The notes beneath the pieces are model-generated. The model was not told where the DNA came from, ran no database searches, and was given only the letters and a program-made list of their open reading frames with translations. A DNA stretch of 64,000 bases from Neobacillus sp. PS3-40. Its GTDB lineage: Bacteria; Bacillota; Bacilli; Bacillales; Cytobacillaceae. Both the position numbers and the translations under genes were made by a program. Below, piece by piece: positions 26,024-35,202 of the stretch (position 1 is its first letter; each line of letters opens with the position of its first letter). The DNA is taken from NCBI RefSeq assembly GCF_030915485.1, contig NZ_CP133266.1:1612001-1676000 (forward strand), given 5' to 3'.

Positions 26024-27532
26024 TTATTTTCCGAATGGTTCAAAGCACTCAACAAATAATGCTAATGTCCGCGTCATTACACCAGTTGCGCCAGCAGGGC
26101 CAAGGTCGTATTCCTTTGAAGTCGTTGCAGTTCCAGCAATATCCAAGTGAACCCATGGGGTTTTTTCGGCAAATTCACCGATAAAAGCACCTGCGACAAT
26201 TGCATGGCCTTCACGACCTGGAGAGTTATTTAAATCAGCTATTTTGCTATTGCGCACTCTTTCCTTATCTTTTTCAAATAACGGCAGTTGCCACATTGGT
26301 TCCCCTGCTTCAAATGAGGCTTCTAATACCTGTTCATACAATGACTCATTATTCGTCATTGCCCCTGTGGTATGGAGTCCCAAGGCAGTGATTACGCCGC
26401 CCGTTAAAGTAGCAACATCCACTAAATAGTTTGCACCATGATGTAATGCATACGTTACCGCATCTGCAAGCACAAGTCGGCCTTCTGCATCTGTATTTAA
26501 AACCTCAATTGTTTTTCCACTCATCGACGTAATTACATCATCAGGTTTAAATGCTGAACCGCTGATCATGTTGTCTGTTGAAGGAATGACGGCAACAACA
26601 TTTTGTTCTGGCTTCAATTCACCAATGATTTCCATTGCCCCCAGAACTGCAGCAGCACCACCCATATCTGTTTTCATACCAACTATTCCATCCTTTGTTT
26701 TGATCGAATAGCCACCCGTATCAAAAGTGATACCCTTTCCAACAAGCCCAATTACGTCTTCCCATTGCTCTTTCCCCTGATATTTAAGAACAATCATCTT
26801 TGGAGGCTCAGTAGATCCTTGGTTTACTGCAAGAAATGCTCCCATACCAAGTTTTTGAATCTCTTCTTTTTCTAAAATTTCTACTTCGAAATTGTATTTT
26901 TCTGCCAACTCTTTTGCATAGTTGGCAATATCTGTTGCTGTTAGTAGGTTACCCGGAATATTCACGAGTGTTCTTGCGGAATTGGTCCCTTTACCAAAAG
27001 CAAACCCAACCGTGAGTGACGATTCAATTTCATCTTCATCCGAAACTTCACTATAAACTGTAAGTTCTTTGATGTTCTTTTCTGGTTCATTCGATTTTTG
27101 TTTATACCCTTCAAATCGATAGGTTGCTAATGCGAACGCTTCACTAACTGCGTGCGCTGCATCTAAACTGCCTATTTTTTCAGTAACAAATGAATCTAAA
27201 AGTATTGCTGCTTCTTGTAGTTTATTTTTAGTTACTTCTTTAAACAACTTACCGAACGAATCACGTAATTTTTCAAACGTTAAATTCTTCTCTTTTCCAA
27301 GTCCAACAAACAAAATTCTTTTTGAACCTATTTTACCAAGGCTATGTATTTTATTAATTTTTCCAAGTTTCGCAGATATATCCCCACTCTTAAAAAGCTC
27401 TGCTAATTGTCCCTCAAATTTTTCGTCCAAAACTGCTATGTTACCTTCGAACTTTTCAGATCTTTCAAAAAGGCCAATAATTAAGCATTCATGAACATTT
27501 GAAACCTGGAAATTATCTTTTACTAGAAACAT
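26024..27532 (-). CDS. pepA: Leucyl aminopeptidase (M17), YuiE/PepA
   Basis: 502 residues, full M17 length. N-terminal regulatory alpha/beta domain (1-170) and C-terminal catalytic domain with [17 protein letters not shown] (metal/catalytic Lys and Asp, about 255-270), [15 protein letters not shown] and the hallmark [13 protein letters not shown] (about 343-355, metal Asp/Glu and catalytic Arg). It cleaves N-terminal residues from peptides in the cytosol and is normally a hexamer with two metals per subunit. GGAGGTAATAAA is upstream of the ATG. In B. subtilis it is yuiE, followed by yuiD; yuiD is missing here and yuiC comes next. Confidence 0.93.
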   Translation of the reverse strand: MFLVKDNFQVSNVHECLIIGLFERSEKFEGNIAVLDEKFEGQLAELFKSGDISAKLGKINKIHSLGKIGSKRILFVGLGKEKNLTFEKLRDSFGKLFKEVTKNKLQEAAILLDSFVTEKIGSLDAAHAVSEAFALATYRFEGYKQKSNEPEKNIKELTVYSEVSDEDEIESSLTVGFAFGKGTNSARTLVNIPGNLLTATDIANYAKELAEKYNFEVEILEKEEIQKLGMGAFLAVNQGSTEPPKMIVLKYQGKEQWEDVIGLVGKGITFDTGGYSIKTKDGIVGMKTDMGGAAAVLGAMEIIGELKPEQNVVAVIPSTDNMISGSAFKPDDVITSMSGKTIEVLNTDAEGRLVLADAVTYALHHGANYLVDVATLTGGVITALGLHTTGAMTNNESLYEQVLEASFEAGEPMWQLPLFEKDKERVRNSKIADLNNSPGREGHAIVAGAFIGEFAEKTPWVHLDIAGTATTSKEYDLGPAGATGVMTRTLALFVECFEPFGK

Positions 27533-27683
27533 TTTATTACCTCCTAAGGTTTTACTCCATTATATCTGATAACTGTTTTTATTTCGATTAGCTAATCTTC
27601 TGGAGTAAGAATATTTTTCAATATAGCTCCTATTACATAATAAACTGTTTCGGTTTAGCATAGCTCTACACTTTCTGCGAAAC

Positions 27684-27712
27684 AAAAAAACAGACCCATG
27701 GCCTGTTTTTCT
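27684..27712 (-). terminator. Terminator of yuiC
   Basis: Stem AAAAACAG-CC/GG-CTGTTTTT; on the minus strand a run of T follows. About 55 bp past the stop. Confidence 0.7.
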
Positions 27713-27765
27713 GGAGCTTACTTCGAACCGTTCGAAGTCGCTTCGGTTGCTTACCCTGTACCAGT

Positions 27766-28512
27766 TTACCTTTGTTCTGATTTATTATACTGCTGACGAA
27801 AAACTTGCATTGTCTCATTTTCATTTAGTGACTTTAGTTGCTCTTCAGTAAGCTCACCGTTTCCTCTATGAACTACATAAATATCCAACTTTTTCTTACC
27901 CCAAAAATTATAAACATCATCAACTGTTTCATAATAAAGATCTACTTCATTTCCTCTAATGGCTCCACCTTTATCAGCTACAACACCATATCCATAACCA
28001 GGAACAAAAAGAATCGTACCAATTGGAAAGACTCTTAAATCAGCAGCAACCGTTGAATATAAATCCCGCTTAACTTTAACTCCAGAGTAGGTAATCCCAT
28101 ATTCAGGATTATCTTCGTGTTTCCCTGTTGATTCATACCCTGCAGTATAGCCGGTCGCTACTACTGTTTCTTTTGGATATTGTGACCAATCAAAAGCATC
28201 TTCTAATGTTGGTGGTGTTCCTGCTACTGCTTCACTTGATGAAATGAGCGGTTCAAATTGTACAAGCCGCTTAATCATTTTAAAAGCAAGGCCAAGTGAT
28301 TTAAATCCTTGTGTTATATGGGAATCTTCATTGTTGTTGTATGATTGGTAATCTTCATCGTTGTATGATTGGTAATCTTCCATTCCAAAATCATCATTAG
28401 AGAAAAGTGATTGTGCCCTTACACCCGAAATAGATTGAAAGGTCGATAATGAGGCAAAAACAAAAAGACAAACCATGATTAACCGTCTTATCCAAGTTTT
28501 TAATCTATTCAT
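27766..28512 (-). CDS. yuiC: YuiC-like secreted 3D-domain protein
   Basis: 248 residues from the ATG at 28512, the first after the GGGAGG site (spacing 13, slightly long). Signal peptide or anchor ([25 protein letters not shown]), a low-complexity region with two DYQSYN repeats (about 45-60), then a C-terminal 3D domain: [35 protein letters not shown] and GNEVDLYYE with the conserved Asp residues. 3D domains occur in MltA- and Sps/Rpf-like lytic transglycosylases, and YuiC of B. subtilis acts on peptidoglycan as a muralytic enzyme. Extracytoplasmic. In B. subtilis neighbours are yuiB and yuiA, as here. Confidence 0.82.
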   Translation of the reverse strand: MNRLKTWIRRLIMVCLFVFASLSTFQSISGVRAQSLFSNDDFGMEDYQSYNDEDYQSYNNNEDSHITQGFKSLGLAFKMIKRLVQFEPLISSSEAVAGTPPTLEDAFDWSQYPKETVVATGYTAGYESTGKHEDNPEYGITYSGVKVKRDLYSTVAADLRVFPIGTILFVPGYGYGVVADKGGAIRGNEVDLYYETVDDVYNFWGKKKLDIYVVHRGNGELTEEQLKSLNENETMQVFRQQYNKSEQR

Positions 28513-28619
28513 TAATTTTTTCAATCCTCCCTGAACTAGTCTTTTCCCAAGATTCAAAGAAATATTCAAGGAAGACGAAAAAAATTTTAAAATGGTTGTA
28601 TTATGGCCTTAACTTTGCC

Positions 28620-28750
28620 CGCTGATTTCCGCTTCGGGCACTTGCTTTCCGCGGGGAGGGATGGGAGCCTCCTCGGCGTACCGCCTGTGGGGTCTCCCAT
28701 TCCCTCTATTCCCGCAGGAGTCAAGTGCCCTCCGCTCCAATCAACTCAGC
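28620..28750 (-). repeat. GC-rich inverted-repeat element, copy B
   Basis: A 130-bp block far richer in G+C than its surroundings. Read on the minus strand it starts GCTGAGTTGATTGGAGCGG and ends GCGGAAATCAGC, with CTCCTGCGGGAA, GGCGGTACGCC and CCCCGCGGAAAGC inside. It is the same element as 29502-29634 in opposite orientation. It fills the otherwise gene-free stretch 28513-28891. Confidence 0.85.
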
Positions 28751-28891
28751 TAGGTAAGATTCAGAAAATTCAAAGGAGAAACACGAGGGTTAATAGAACA
28801 AGATTTTTTTGCAACTATGTTTCCTTTAAAATGGGGTCACTTGTCCAACAAGAAGCGGACTGATGAATCCAAAGAACACAAGAATAAGAAT

Positions 28892-29176
28892 TTAAAATAT
28901 GACTGTTCCGTATCGTACTATGCTAATTGGTAAATTAAAAGACAAGCTTGTAAAAAACTTTTTTGGAAAAAAATTCAATAGCGAAGAAACAGATTTATAA
29001 AAAACTATTGAAAGAAATCCAACGAGTAGGAGCCCATTACTACCTGGAAGAAAGACTATTTGTAAAAAACACCAGGTTACAGACCAATAAAAATTGCTTG
29101 AACCATAGAACTTTTTTTGATAGCTAGCGGAGATTTCAAACAGATTAATACAGATAGACACGATCGATAACCACAA
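28892..29176 (-). CDS. Possible hypothetical membrane protein between two GC-rich repeats
   Basis: An ORF of about 94 codons from TTG at 29176, open further upstream to about 29223. It reads as hydrophobic segments (LWLSIVSICINLFEISA, WCFLQIVFLPGSNGLLLVGFLSIVF) separated by short charged loops (SYQKKFYG, FFPKKFF), i.e. two to three membrane helices. No good ribosome site precedes the TTG; an ATT codon after GGAG is another option. No family recognised. It sits where B. subtilis has yuiD-type genes but does not resemble it. It could be a decayed gene. Confidence 0.35.
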   Translation of the reverse strand: MWLSIVSICINLFEISASYQKKFYGSSNFYWSVTWCFLQIVFLPGSNGLLLVGFLSIVFYKSVSSLLNFFPKKFFTSLSFNLPISIVRYGTVIF

Positions 29177-29501
29177 AAAAATAGGATAACCTAAGGTGAT
29201 GTAAAACTTTTTGATAATCCTTCATCTCCATGGCATCCTACAGTCTATTTTAGGGTAAATTTTTAAGTTTACGTTTATAAATAAATCCCCAAAAAAGAAT
29301 AAAGTCAAAACTGTTATTTATTGTTACCATATGTAATGACATTCGTGGAAAACCCGCAGGCTCTAAAGCGATGGCACTAAAAAACTTTCTTTTTTTCAAT
29401 AAGGATATATAGCTTTATTAAAAAAGGTATAATTTCCTCAAAAAAGAGGTATTTTACTTTTTTTACATTGACTATGTTAAAGTCTAATTAATTTTGACAC
29501 C
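29177..29501. other. Gene-free AT-rich stretch before GC-rich repeat copy A
   Basis: No ribosome site with a following ORF, no terminator of note and no known RNA motif seen; only A/T-rich sequence leading into the element at 29502. The stretch 29635-29882 behind the element also holds no supported gene. Confidence 0.5.
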
Positions 29502-29634
29502 CTGTTGATTGGAGCGGAAGGTGCGAGACTCCTGCGGGAGTAGCGGGACAGGTGAGACCCCGCAGGCGCCTAAGCGCCGAGGAGGCTCACCGCCCGCCCC
29601 GCGGAAAGCGAGCACCTGGAGTGGAAATCAACAG
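29502..29634 (+). repeat. GC-rich inverted-repeat element, copy A
   Basis: 133 bp bounded by CTGTTGATT/AATCAACAG inverted ends. Inside are nested complementary segments: GACTCCTGCGGGAG, GGTGAGACCCCGCAGGC, GCGCCTAAGCGC and CCCCGCGGAAAGCGAGC. Strongly folded and very G+C-rich against an A+T-rich background. I recall near-identical elements in many Bacillaceae intergenic regions. No transposase is present. Confidence 0.88.
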
Positions 29635-29784
29635 ACAAGTTTCAAAGAACGTTCATGAAGACTTTTTTTGCCCTCCTATATGGTTTGCAATGACCATGAT
29701 GATCTTCAGGCTGTTATTTGGTACGCTACTTATTATGCTTTTTTGGATTTAATTGAGCCAAAAGTAATGGTATATCAATAAAAA

Positions 29785-29818
29785 AAACATACCAATTTGT
29801 ATCTCAATTGGTATGCTA
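29785..29818. terminator. Hairpin downstream of yuiB
   Basis: Stem CATACCAATT/AATTGGTATG preceded by eight A on the + strand, i.e. a T-run when read on the minus strand. It is about 65 bp past the yuiB stop. Confidence 0.6.
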
Positions 29819-29882
29819 ATTCCTAGGCTATTTGAAATGTTCCTCCACAAAAACGGAACTACTTACTAAAAAGTAAATGGGC

Positions 29883-30206
29883 TTAAAACATTTGATATCC
29901 ATTTTTCCTTAAAAGTTTAATCGCGATCCCTGCCGAGATGGCACCCAAAAACCCACTGAGCAAAATAACGATATCCGCTGTGCCCAAAGAGCTTAAACGG
30001 TGCCCAAGTGACTGGAAGGCTACACCACTATTTGTAAAGTATTCACTAAACCGTACCTTATCAATAAACAAAATAACAAATATAGGATAAAGAATAGTCA
30101 TAACCCAGCACATTCGTAGTATCATATTAAGCAAAAAACCAATCCCAAAAAATAATACAAAAAATAACAAAATCGATATAATAAACACAACAATACTCAT
30201 TTGCAT
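29883..30206 (-). CDS. yuiB: YuiB family membrane protein
   Basis: 107 residues, first ATG with GGGGGAATTTTTA upstream. Three membrane helices: residues 5-30 (VFIISILLFFVLFFGIGFLLNMI), 33-50 and 78-98 (IVILLSGFLGAISAGIAIKLL), with a polar loop FSEYFTNSGVAFQSLGHRLSSLG between. Length and pattern match B. subtilis YuiB, an uncharacterised conserved membrane protein. Its neighbour YuiA is 230 bp upstream on the same strand, probably a separate transcript. Confidence 0.8.
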   Translation of the reverse strand: MQMSIVVFIISILLFFVLFFGIGFLLNMILRMCWVMTILYPIFVILFIDKVRFSEYFTNSGVAFQSLGHRLSSLGTADIVILLSGFLGAISAGIAIKLLRKNGYQMF

Positions 30207-30433
30207 TAAAAATTCCCCCTAACACACACCACTTAGTGTACTCAAAGTAAAAAAGGGAGTCAATATTAGAATAGTGTTAATGGTTTAAAAAGTGATATTA
30301 CTATTTGATGCAGAGCTTCTCACAATTTACACTTAGGAGATTATTTCGGAGTTGAAAATTGACTTGGCCCCAAAACTAAACAAAAAAAGACCTCCGAAAT
30401 TATTTCCGGAAGCGGAGATACGAAGTTTTTATA

Positions 30434-30559
30434 TTATTTTTTTTGTTCTCCAGTTCCTTCACAGCATGTGCATGTTTCTGAGCCGCCAAGCAATAATTGA
30501 AAATACCCATGACCAGAACAATACTCACAAGGTTTTAAATTCACTTTATTATCTTTCAT
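30434..30559 (-). CDS. yuiA: YuiA family small zinc-finger protein
   Basis: 41 residues, ATG with AAGGGGATGAGGGTA upstream. It contains two DnaJ-type CxxCxGxG knuckles: CEYCSGHG (11-18) and CTCCEGTG (30-37), joined by the conserved FQLLLGGSET. This is the complete YuiA pattern as known from B. subtilis and matches its place beside yuiB. Four cysteines should bind one zinc. Role unknown; by analogy with DnaJ zinc centres it may contact unfolded protein or RNA. Confidence 0.85.
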   Translation of the reverse strand: MKDNKVNLKPCEYCSGHGYFQLLLGGSETCTCCEGTGEQKK

Positions 30560-30707
30560 TACCCTCATCCCCTTCATTTATATTAACTTAATTTTCTGAT
30601 AATATACCGAAAATTGCAAAGTTCAGAATGAGGGGAATTTGGCTAAGAAAGCGGATACATATAAATTTACCTCTTTCATTCTTAGCATATCTTAAATTTT
30701 CTAAAAA

Positions 30708-31193
30708 TTATAAAAATATTTTATACTTTGTATAACCAAATTGATCTCCCGGATTCAAACCATTCGTACATGGCTTTAGAGATGTGGAATTTTGAACCAT
30801 TAATTGGTGAAGGAGGATAGAAGCATCCTTATCTGTAAGTAGTTCGTCAACTGCTATATACCTTGCTTCAAACAGTTCCTCTTCTTGATGTTTGATTTGT
30901 CCGTTACCAATTGGTTCAAGCATAAACATGAGCATATTATCACTTATTTCCTCATGAATCACACCAGTTCTTAGGCCAATTAATCCTTTTATTACACAGT
31001 TAATCCCAGTCTCCTCTTTAATTTCCCTGATAACAGCTTCATCTGCAGTTTCACCAGCTTCCACGAATCCTGCCGGCAATGACCACATTCCTTTTAAACC
31101 GCCGTATTTCTTTTTTACAACAAGCCATTTCCCATCCGATGATTGGACTAATCCTGAAACAGCCAACCAAACATTACCTCGTTTATTTTTCAT
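30708..31193 (-). CDS. Nudix hydrolase
   Basis: 161 residues from the ATG right behind GGAGGTTTTT. The Nudix box GFVEAGETADEAVIREIKEE (about 46-65, continuing TG) is complete, with all catalytic Glu residues. The N-terminal KNKRGNVWLAVSGLV and WSLPAGF strands are typical. These enzymes cleave a nucleoside diphosphate linked to another group (ADP-ribose, NADH, dNTPs, etc.); the substrate cannot be read. It lies next to the NADH dehydrogenase gene yumB on the same strand, about 180 bp downstream of it, with a terminator between. Confidence 0.85.
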   Translation of the reverse strand: MKNKRGNVWLAVSGLVQSSDGKWLVVKKKYGGLKGMWSLPAGFVEAGETADEAVIREIKEETGINCVIKGLIGLRTGVIHEEISDNMLMFMLEPIGNGQIKHQEEELFEARYIAVDELLTDKDASILLHQLMVQNSTSLKPCTNGLNPGDQFGYTKYKIFL

Positions 31194-31334
31194 AAAAACC
31201 TCCAAAGATCCTTTCCATCATGTAAAGGGTGCCTCTTCTTATTACGACCATCGATGTCAGAATATCCTGTTAACGGTCGCAAATCAAGGAAAAAGACTGC
31301 TTGTAACGTTCACAGACATTAATTCTAATTAACG

Positions 31335-31367
31335 CAAAAAGGGACAGCATTAGCTGACCCTTTTTTC
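31335..31367 (-). terminator. Terminator of yumB
   Basis: Stem AAAAGGG-CAGC/GCTG-CCCTTTT, T-rich on the minus strand, 10 bp past the stop. Confidence 0.75.
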
Positions 31368-31376
31368 TAACATATT

Positions 31377-32594
31377 TTATAAAAACTTAAGTTTACCTTT
31401 TTTCAAAACGAGAGGTACTCCACCAATCATATAAAGAGAGCGGTTATCAACCACTTTTTTCATGAAGGCTGCTTTTGTACCCATTATCTTTTTGCCAAAA
31501 ACAACACCAATAGCGTCGTCCTCACCTAATGAGCAAACTGTTCCTTTAATATCAGGCTTAAATGTCTCAAGATCCGTTTTATTACGGATTAAGGCTGCAA
31601 GATTGCGCGCACATGTTTCACCTTGTTGCATTGCAATTTGTGCAGTTGGTGGGTATGGACGATTGATTTCTTCGTTGATCATCAATGCGGAGTCTCCAAT
31701 GATAAAGACGTCGTCATGCCCTGGAGCACGAAGGTCTAATTGAACTTTAACACGACCTCTCATTGCTTCAAATCCTGACTTCTCAACAATTGCATTTCCG
31801 CGGATACCAGCTGCCCAAACAACTGTGCCAGCTTTAATCTCATGCGGTTCATCTTCACCTTTTGCAACAAAGATACCTTCTGGTGTACATTCCTTAATAG
31901 CAGTACCGATCAAGAACTCAACGCCTTTACGTTCTAATTGAGAAACAGCGTATTTAACAAGTTCAGGATCAAATCCTGGGAGTACAGTAGGGGCGGCTTC
32001 GACACAAATTATTTTTACTTTATTAAAGTCAACATCATATTCATGACAAAGCTCAGGAATCCGGTTCGTTAATTCGCCAAGAAATTCAATTCCAGTGAAT
32101 CCTGCTCCTCCAACAATGATGGACAATCTTTCTTCTTTCTTTTCTTCTTCCATATTGTAAGTTGCAAATTGATATTCCATATGTTCACGTAATTGACGAG
32201 ATGAATTTACATTGGTAATTCCAAATGCAAATTCTTTTAAACCTTTAATGCCAAATGTTTCTGGCTCTCCCCCAATTGCAATAACAAGGTAATCATAACT
32301 GATTTCACTTTTTTCTAAAATTACTTTCTTTTCATCCTTGTTTATCTCTAACACAGTGTCCTGCACAAATTCAACTTTGCTTTTATCAATAACATTACGA
32401 ATTTCGTAACGTACTTTATCATGGTGCATTGTACCTGCTGATGCTTCATGTAACCATGTCGTTTCATAATGGTAATCATTTTTATTAACCAAGACAATGT
32501 CTGCCTCATTTACGCCAACTAATTTTTGCAGGCGTACGGCCGTCATTAGTCCACCATATCCAGCACCTAAAATAACGATCTTTGGCTTTCTCAA
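31377..32594 (-). CDS. yumB: Type II NADH dehydrogenase (YumB)
   Basis: 405 residues from the TTG before RKPKIVILG (site AGGTGG upstream). Two dinucleotide folds: [15 protein letters not shown] (FAD, 3-17) and [19 protein letters not shown] (NADH, about 157-175). Other motifs are ATHuSAD-like VVWAAGIRG (about 265) and VFIIGDSA (FAD, about 298). The end [11 protein letters not shown] is an amphipathic membrane-binding tail. It passes electrons from NADH to menaquinone without pumping protons, on the inner face of the membrane. A Rex-like operator lies about 95 bp upstream. The protein matches B. subtilis YumB in length and place. Confidence 0.9.
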   Translation of the reverse strand: MRKPKIVILGAGYGGLMTAVRLQKLVGVNEADIVLVNKNDYHYETTWLHEASAGTMHHDKVRYEIRNVIDKSKVEFVQDTVLEINKDEKKVILEKSEISYDYLVIAIGGEPETFGIKGLKEFAFGITNVNSSRQLREHMEYQFATYNMEEEKKEERLSIIVGGAGFTGIEFLGELTNRIPELCHEYDVDFNKVKIICVEAAPTVLPGFDPELVKYAVSQLERKGVEFLIGTAIKECTPEGIFVAKGEDEPHEIKAGTVVWAAGIRGNAIVEKSGFEAMRGRVKVQLDLRAPGHDDVFIIGDSALMINEEINRPYPPTAQIAMQQGETCARNLAALIRNKTDLETFKPDIKGTVCSLGEDDAIGVVFGKKIMGTKAAFMKKVVDNRSLYMIGGVPLVLKKGKLKFL

Positions 32595-32686
32595 AGTGAT
32601 CACTTCCACCTTTATATTTTAATATAAAATCTTCTTCTTATCTTCCACTGCTATATACATTTTTATTTTGATACGAGTAAAAAAGT

Positions 32687-32704
32687 TTGTGATACAATTC
32701 ACTA
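32687..32704 (-). promoter_or_regulatory. Rex-like operator upstream of yumB
   Basis: TTGTGA-TACAAT-TCACTA: one base from the Rex consensus TTGTGA-N6-TCACAA with correct spacing. Rex is the NADH-sensing repressor of bacilli that controls an NADH dehydrogenase gene in B. subtilis. Confidence 0.5.
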
Positions 32705-32730
32705 TAATTGGCAAAAAAAATGTGCTTTTT

Positions 32731-32750
32731 TTGTCACTAAATAGTAACAA
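32731..32750. promoter_or_regulatory. 20-bp palindrome upstream of yumB
   Basis: TTGTCACTAAATAGTAACAA: symmetric apart from one base pair and the centre. It lies 27 bp from the Rex-like site. Unassigned operator candidate. Confidence 0.4.
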
Positions 32751-33311
32751 TATCTCCACAAATATATCTTATTCTTTTTTCAATTCTTTTTCAAGAGATT
32801 AATAACAGTAAGAAACTTAAAAAACTTATGAATATTGTAAAATCTTTATTTCAAGGAAATTATGGTAAAATTATAGATGTTTTTACCGTTTTTTAAGTTA
32901 GTGCCACCTTTCTGAAAATTCGCAGAAAGTAGTGAGGAAAATTTAATTTTGTGTTATGATATTGTGTGGAATTTAACAATCGAGAGTTCGGTGTGAGTAA
33001 AGTAGCAGAAAATTTATGATCTTACCGATGATTCGTCATATTTTCCAATTTGACCATGCCTCAATTTCATTCACACCGTATCTTTGGCTTCATAACAAAC
33101 GGATTTCTTAGAGCATCACACATATAACATTTTCATCTCAGATTTAGTAAAGAAATACTTTTCCCACCCTTTTTCCCAAAAAGATTTCAACATTTTATAA
33201 GGAAGGGCATTCGTTTTTAAGGGGAAGTTAATTAATTAAGTGCTGAGTGGTGATGTTAAAAGTAAAAGGCTAGACAAGTTAATTTTTATAAAACTTTTTG
33301 AGGTGAAGATT

Positions 33312-34496
33312 ATGAAAAATACTGTAGTAAACCCTGAAAATACAAAAGAAGATACCAAAATGCCAACACCATTTTCAAGAACTAATCCATTTCAAGCAAA
33401 GGTTCTCAAAAATGTAAATTTAAATGGAGCTGGCTCTAGTAAAGAAACTAGGCATATTGAGTTTTCATTAGAAGGATCAGGCCTTTCCTATGTCCCAGGT
33501 GATGCCCTTGGAATTATCCCTCAGAATGATCCAGAACTAGTGGCTTCTATCCTTGAAGAAATGAAATGGGATGCAGAAATAGTTGTTACAATAAATAAGC
33601 AAGACGATACACTCCCATTAAAGGAAGCGCTAACAACCTTCTTTGAAATTACACTATTGTCAAGAAAAATTTTACAGCAAGCAGCGGAATTAACTGAAAA
33701 CGAAGAGCTAAAAAAGCTTGTGTTAGTTGAAAATGCAGACCAGCTGAAAGAATATACATACGGGCGTGATTTGCTTGATATGTTACGTGATTTCGGTCCA
33801 TGGAACGCTTCTGCTCAAGAAATGGTGTCTCTTTTAAGAAAATTAACACCACGCCTCTATTCAATTGCAAGTAGCATTGCTGCTAATCCTGAGGAAGTGC
33901 ATCTAACCATCGGTGCCGTTCGCTACACTTCTCATGGACGCGAACGGAAAGGAGTTTGTTCTGTTTTATGTGCGGAACGCCTTCCAGAAGGGGATACACT
34001 TCCAGTATTTATTCAACAAAATAAACACTTTAGCCTGCCAGAGTCTCAAGATAAAGATATTATTATGGTTGGTCCAGGAACAGGCATTGCACCATTCCGT
34101 TCCTTTATCCAAGAACGTGCAGTGAATAAAGGAACAGGAAAATCATGGTTATTTTTTGGAGACCAGCATGCAGCGTCGGATTTCCTATATCAAGACGAAT
34201 TTGAAAAATACCAAAAAGATGGTGTATTGACAAAAATAGATACTGCATTTTCCCGTGATACGGAGCAAAAAGTATATGTACAGCATAAAATTCTTGAGAA
34301 CAGCAAAGAATTGTTTGAATGGCTGGAAAATGGAGCATATTTCTATATTTGTGGAGATAAGGATCGTATGGCGAAAGATGTTAACAGTGCTCTTACTGAG
34401 GTAATTGAAAAAGAAGGTGGGATGACCCTTGAAGCAGCTGAAGCGTATCTAAAGGATATGCAAAAGCAAGGGCGTTACCAACGTGATGTGTACTAA
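33312..34496 (+). CDS. CysJ-like FAD/NADPH reductase module without flavodoxin domain
   Basis: 394 residues from the ATG after GAGGTGAAGATT. It corresponds to the C-terminal two thirds of sulfite reductase flavoprotein CysJ: FAD-binding domain with its helical insert (residues 20-245; RLYSIASS is the FAD motif, and the following RKGVCSVLCAERL contacts the phosphates), then the NADPH domain (DIIMVGPGTGIAPFRSFIQE, about 258-277; YFYICGDKDRMAKDV near the end; C-terminal aromatic in RYQRDVY). The N-terminal FMN flavodoxin is absent and not encoded upstream. It may transfer electrons from NADPH to a separate flavodoxin or ferredoxin. Its neighbours are NADH dehydrogenase and Fe-S genes. Confidence 0.82.
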   Translation: MKNTVVNPENTKEDTKMPTPFSRTNPFQAKVLKNVNLNGAGSSKETRHIEFSLEGSGLSYVPGDALGIIPQNDPELVASILEEMKWDAEIVVTINKQDDTLPLKEALTTFFEITLLSRKILQQAAELTENEELKKLVLVENADQLKEYTYGRDLLDMLRDFGPWNASAQEMVSLLRKLTPRLYSIASSIAANPEEVHLTIGAVRYTSHGRERKGVCSVLCAERLPEGDTLPVFIQQNKHFSLPESQDKDIIMVGPGTGIAPFRSFIQERAVNKGTGKSWLFFGDQHAASDFLYQDEFEKYQKDGVLTKIDTAFSRDTEQKVYVQHKILENSKELFEWLENGAYFYICGDKDRMAKDVNSALTEVIEKEGGMTLEAAEAYLKDMQKQGRYQRDVY

Positions 34497-34561
34497 AATG
34501 AAGAGGTGCTTTTGATTATTCTTTAATGATCAACAGTAATCTAAAACATAGCGAATTTACG

Positions 34562-34590
34562 AAAAGGCATCCATCTAGATGCCTTTTTGT
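34562..34590. terminator. Bidirectional terminator
   Basis: Stem AAAAGGCATC/GATGCCTTTTT between the convergent CysJ-like and yutM genes. Confidence 0.8.
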
Positions 34591-34592
34591 AT

Positions 34593-34958
34593 TTAACATT
34601 CTTCAGGCGTTCCCTCTTCTGAAGCTGTTTTGAAGGAAGAACCACAACCACATGATGCAATAGCATTCGGGTTTTCCATTGTGAATCCGCCGCCCATCAA
34701 TGATTGTTTAAAATCAATTTTAGTTCCTTGCAAAATAGAAGCACTTTCGTTATCTACAAGGATTTGAATTCCAAACTGTTCAAAATGAAGATCCTCATTG
34801 TTTATCTCATGGGCGAATCCCATACCATATGATAAGCCACTGCATCCACCACCCTGTACAGAAACGCGCAATAGAGCGCCTTCCTCCTCATTTTGTTTGA
34901 TCATTTCTTTTATCTGAAGTGCCGCAGCTTCGGTCAAAACAATTGTATCTTTATTCAT
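34593..34958 (-). CDS. yutM: A-type Fe-S carrier (HesB/IscA family), YutM
   Basis: 121 residues with the family's three cysteines: GGGCSGLSYGMGF (about 37-49) and ASCGCGSSF (about 102-110). It carries or delivers iron-sulfur clusters to target enzymes in the cytosol. The last residues (TASEEGTPEEC) are acidic with a further Cys. Same family and place as B. subtilis YutM. GGAGGAAATGG precedes the ATG. It stands near the NifU-like yutI and upstream of the suf operon in map order, but as its own transcript. Confidence 0.9.
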   Translation of the reverse strand: MNKDTIVLTEAAALQIKEMIKQNEEEGALLRVSVQGGGCSGLSYGMGFAHEINNEDLHFEQFGIQILVDNESASILQGTKIDFKQSLMGGGFTMENPNAIASCGCGSSFKTASEEGTPEEC

Positions 34959-35202
34959 TCCATTTCCTCCTTCAAGTTGAGGCTTTTTCCAATCAAAATT
35001 ATTTTTATCGTCTAGTGTAAAACAAGAATGAGCTAAACATCGATTTTATCAATTTCCATTACTTAGTCTAAGTATAAACACTTCGGTTACCGTACTCAAA
35101 TAATTGAATTTTCATGTATAGTCATATCTTCATGGACAATAATCCCTATATATAAGTTATAATTGTCCTATTAAGATATAACATTTCTAAAGGAGTGCCA
35201 TC

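Larger units (their letters stand above)
32595..33311. other. About 700-bp gene-free region between divergent yumB and the CysJ-like gene
   Basis: Contains the Rex-like site (32687-32704), a 20-bp palindrome (32731-32750) and A+T-rich promoter DNA. GGTGTGA near 32991 and TCACACC near 33075 are complementary, about 80 bases apart, and could close a structured leader of the CysJ-like transcript. No gene found, and no flavodoxin coding sequence. Confidence 0.5.

Noticed and set aside
29552-29752. 66-codon + strand frame
   Set aside because: First half is the GC-rich repeat element; the hydrophobic end has no separate ribosome site.
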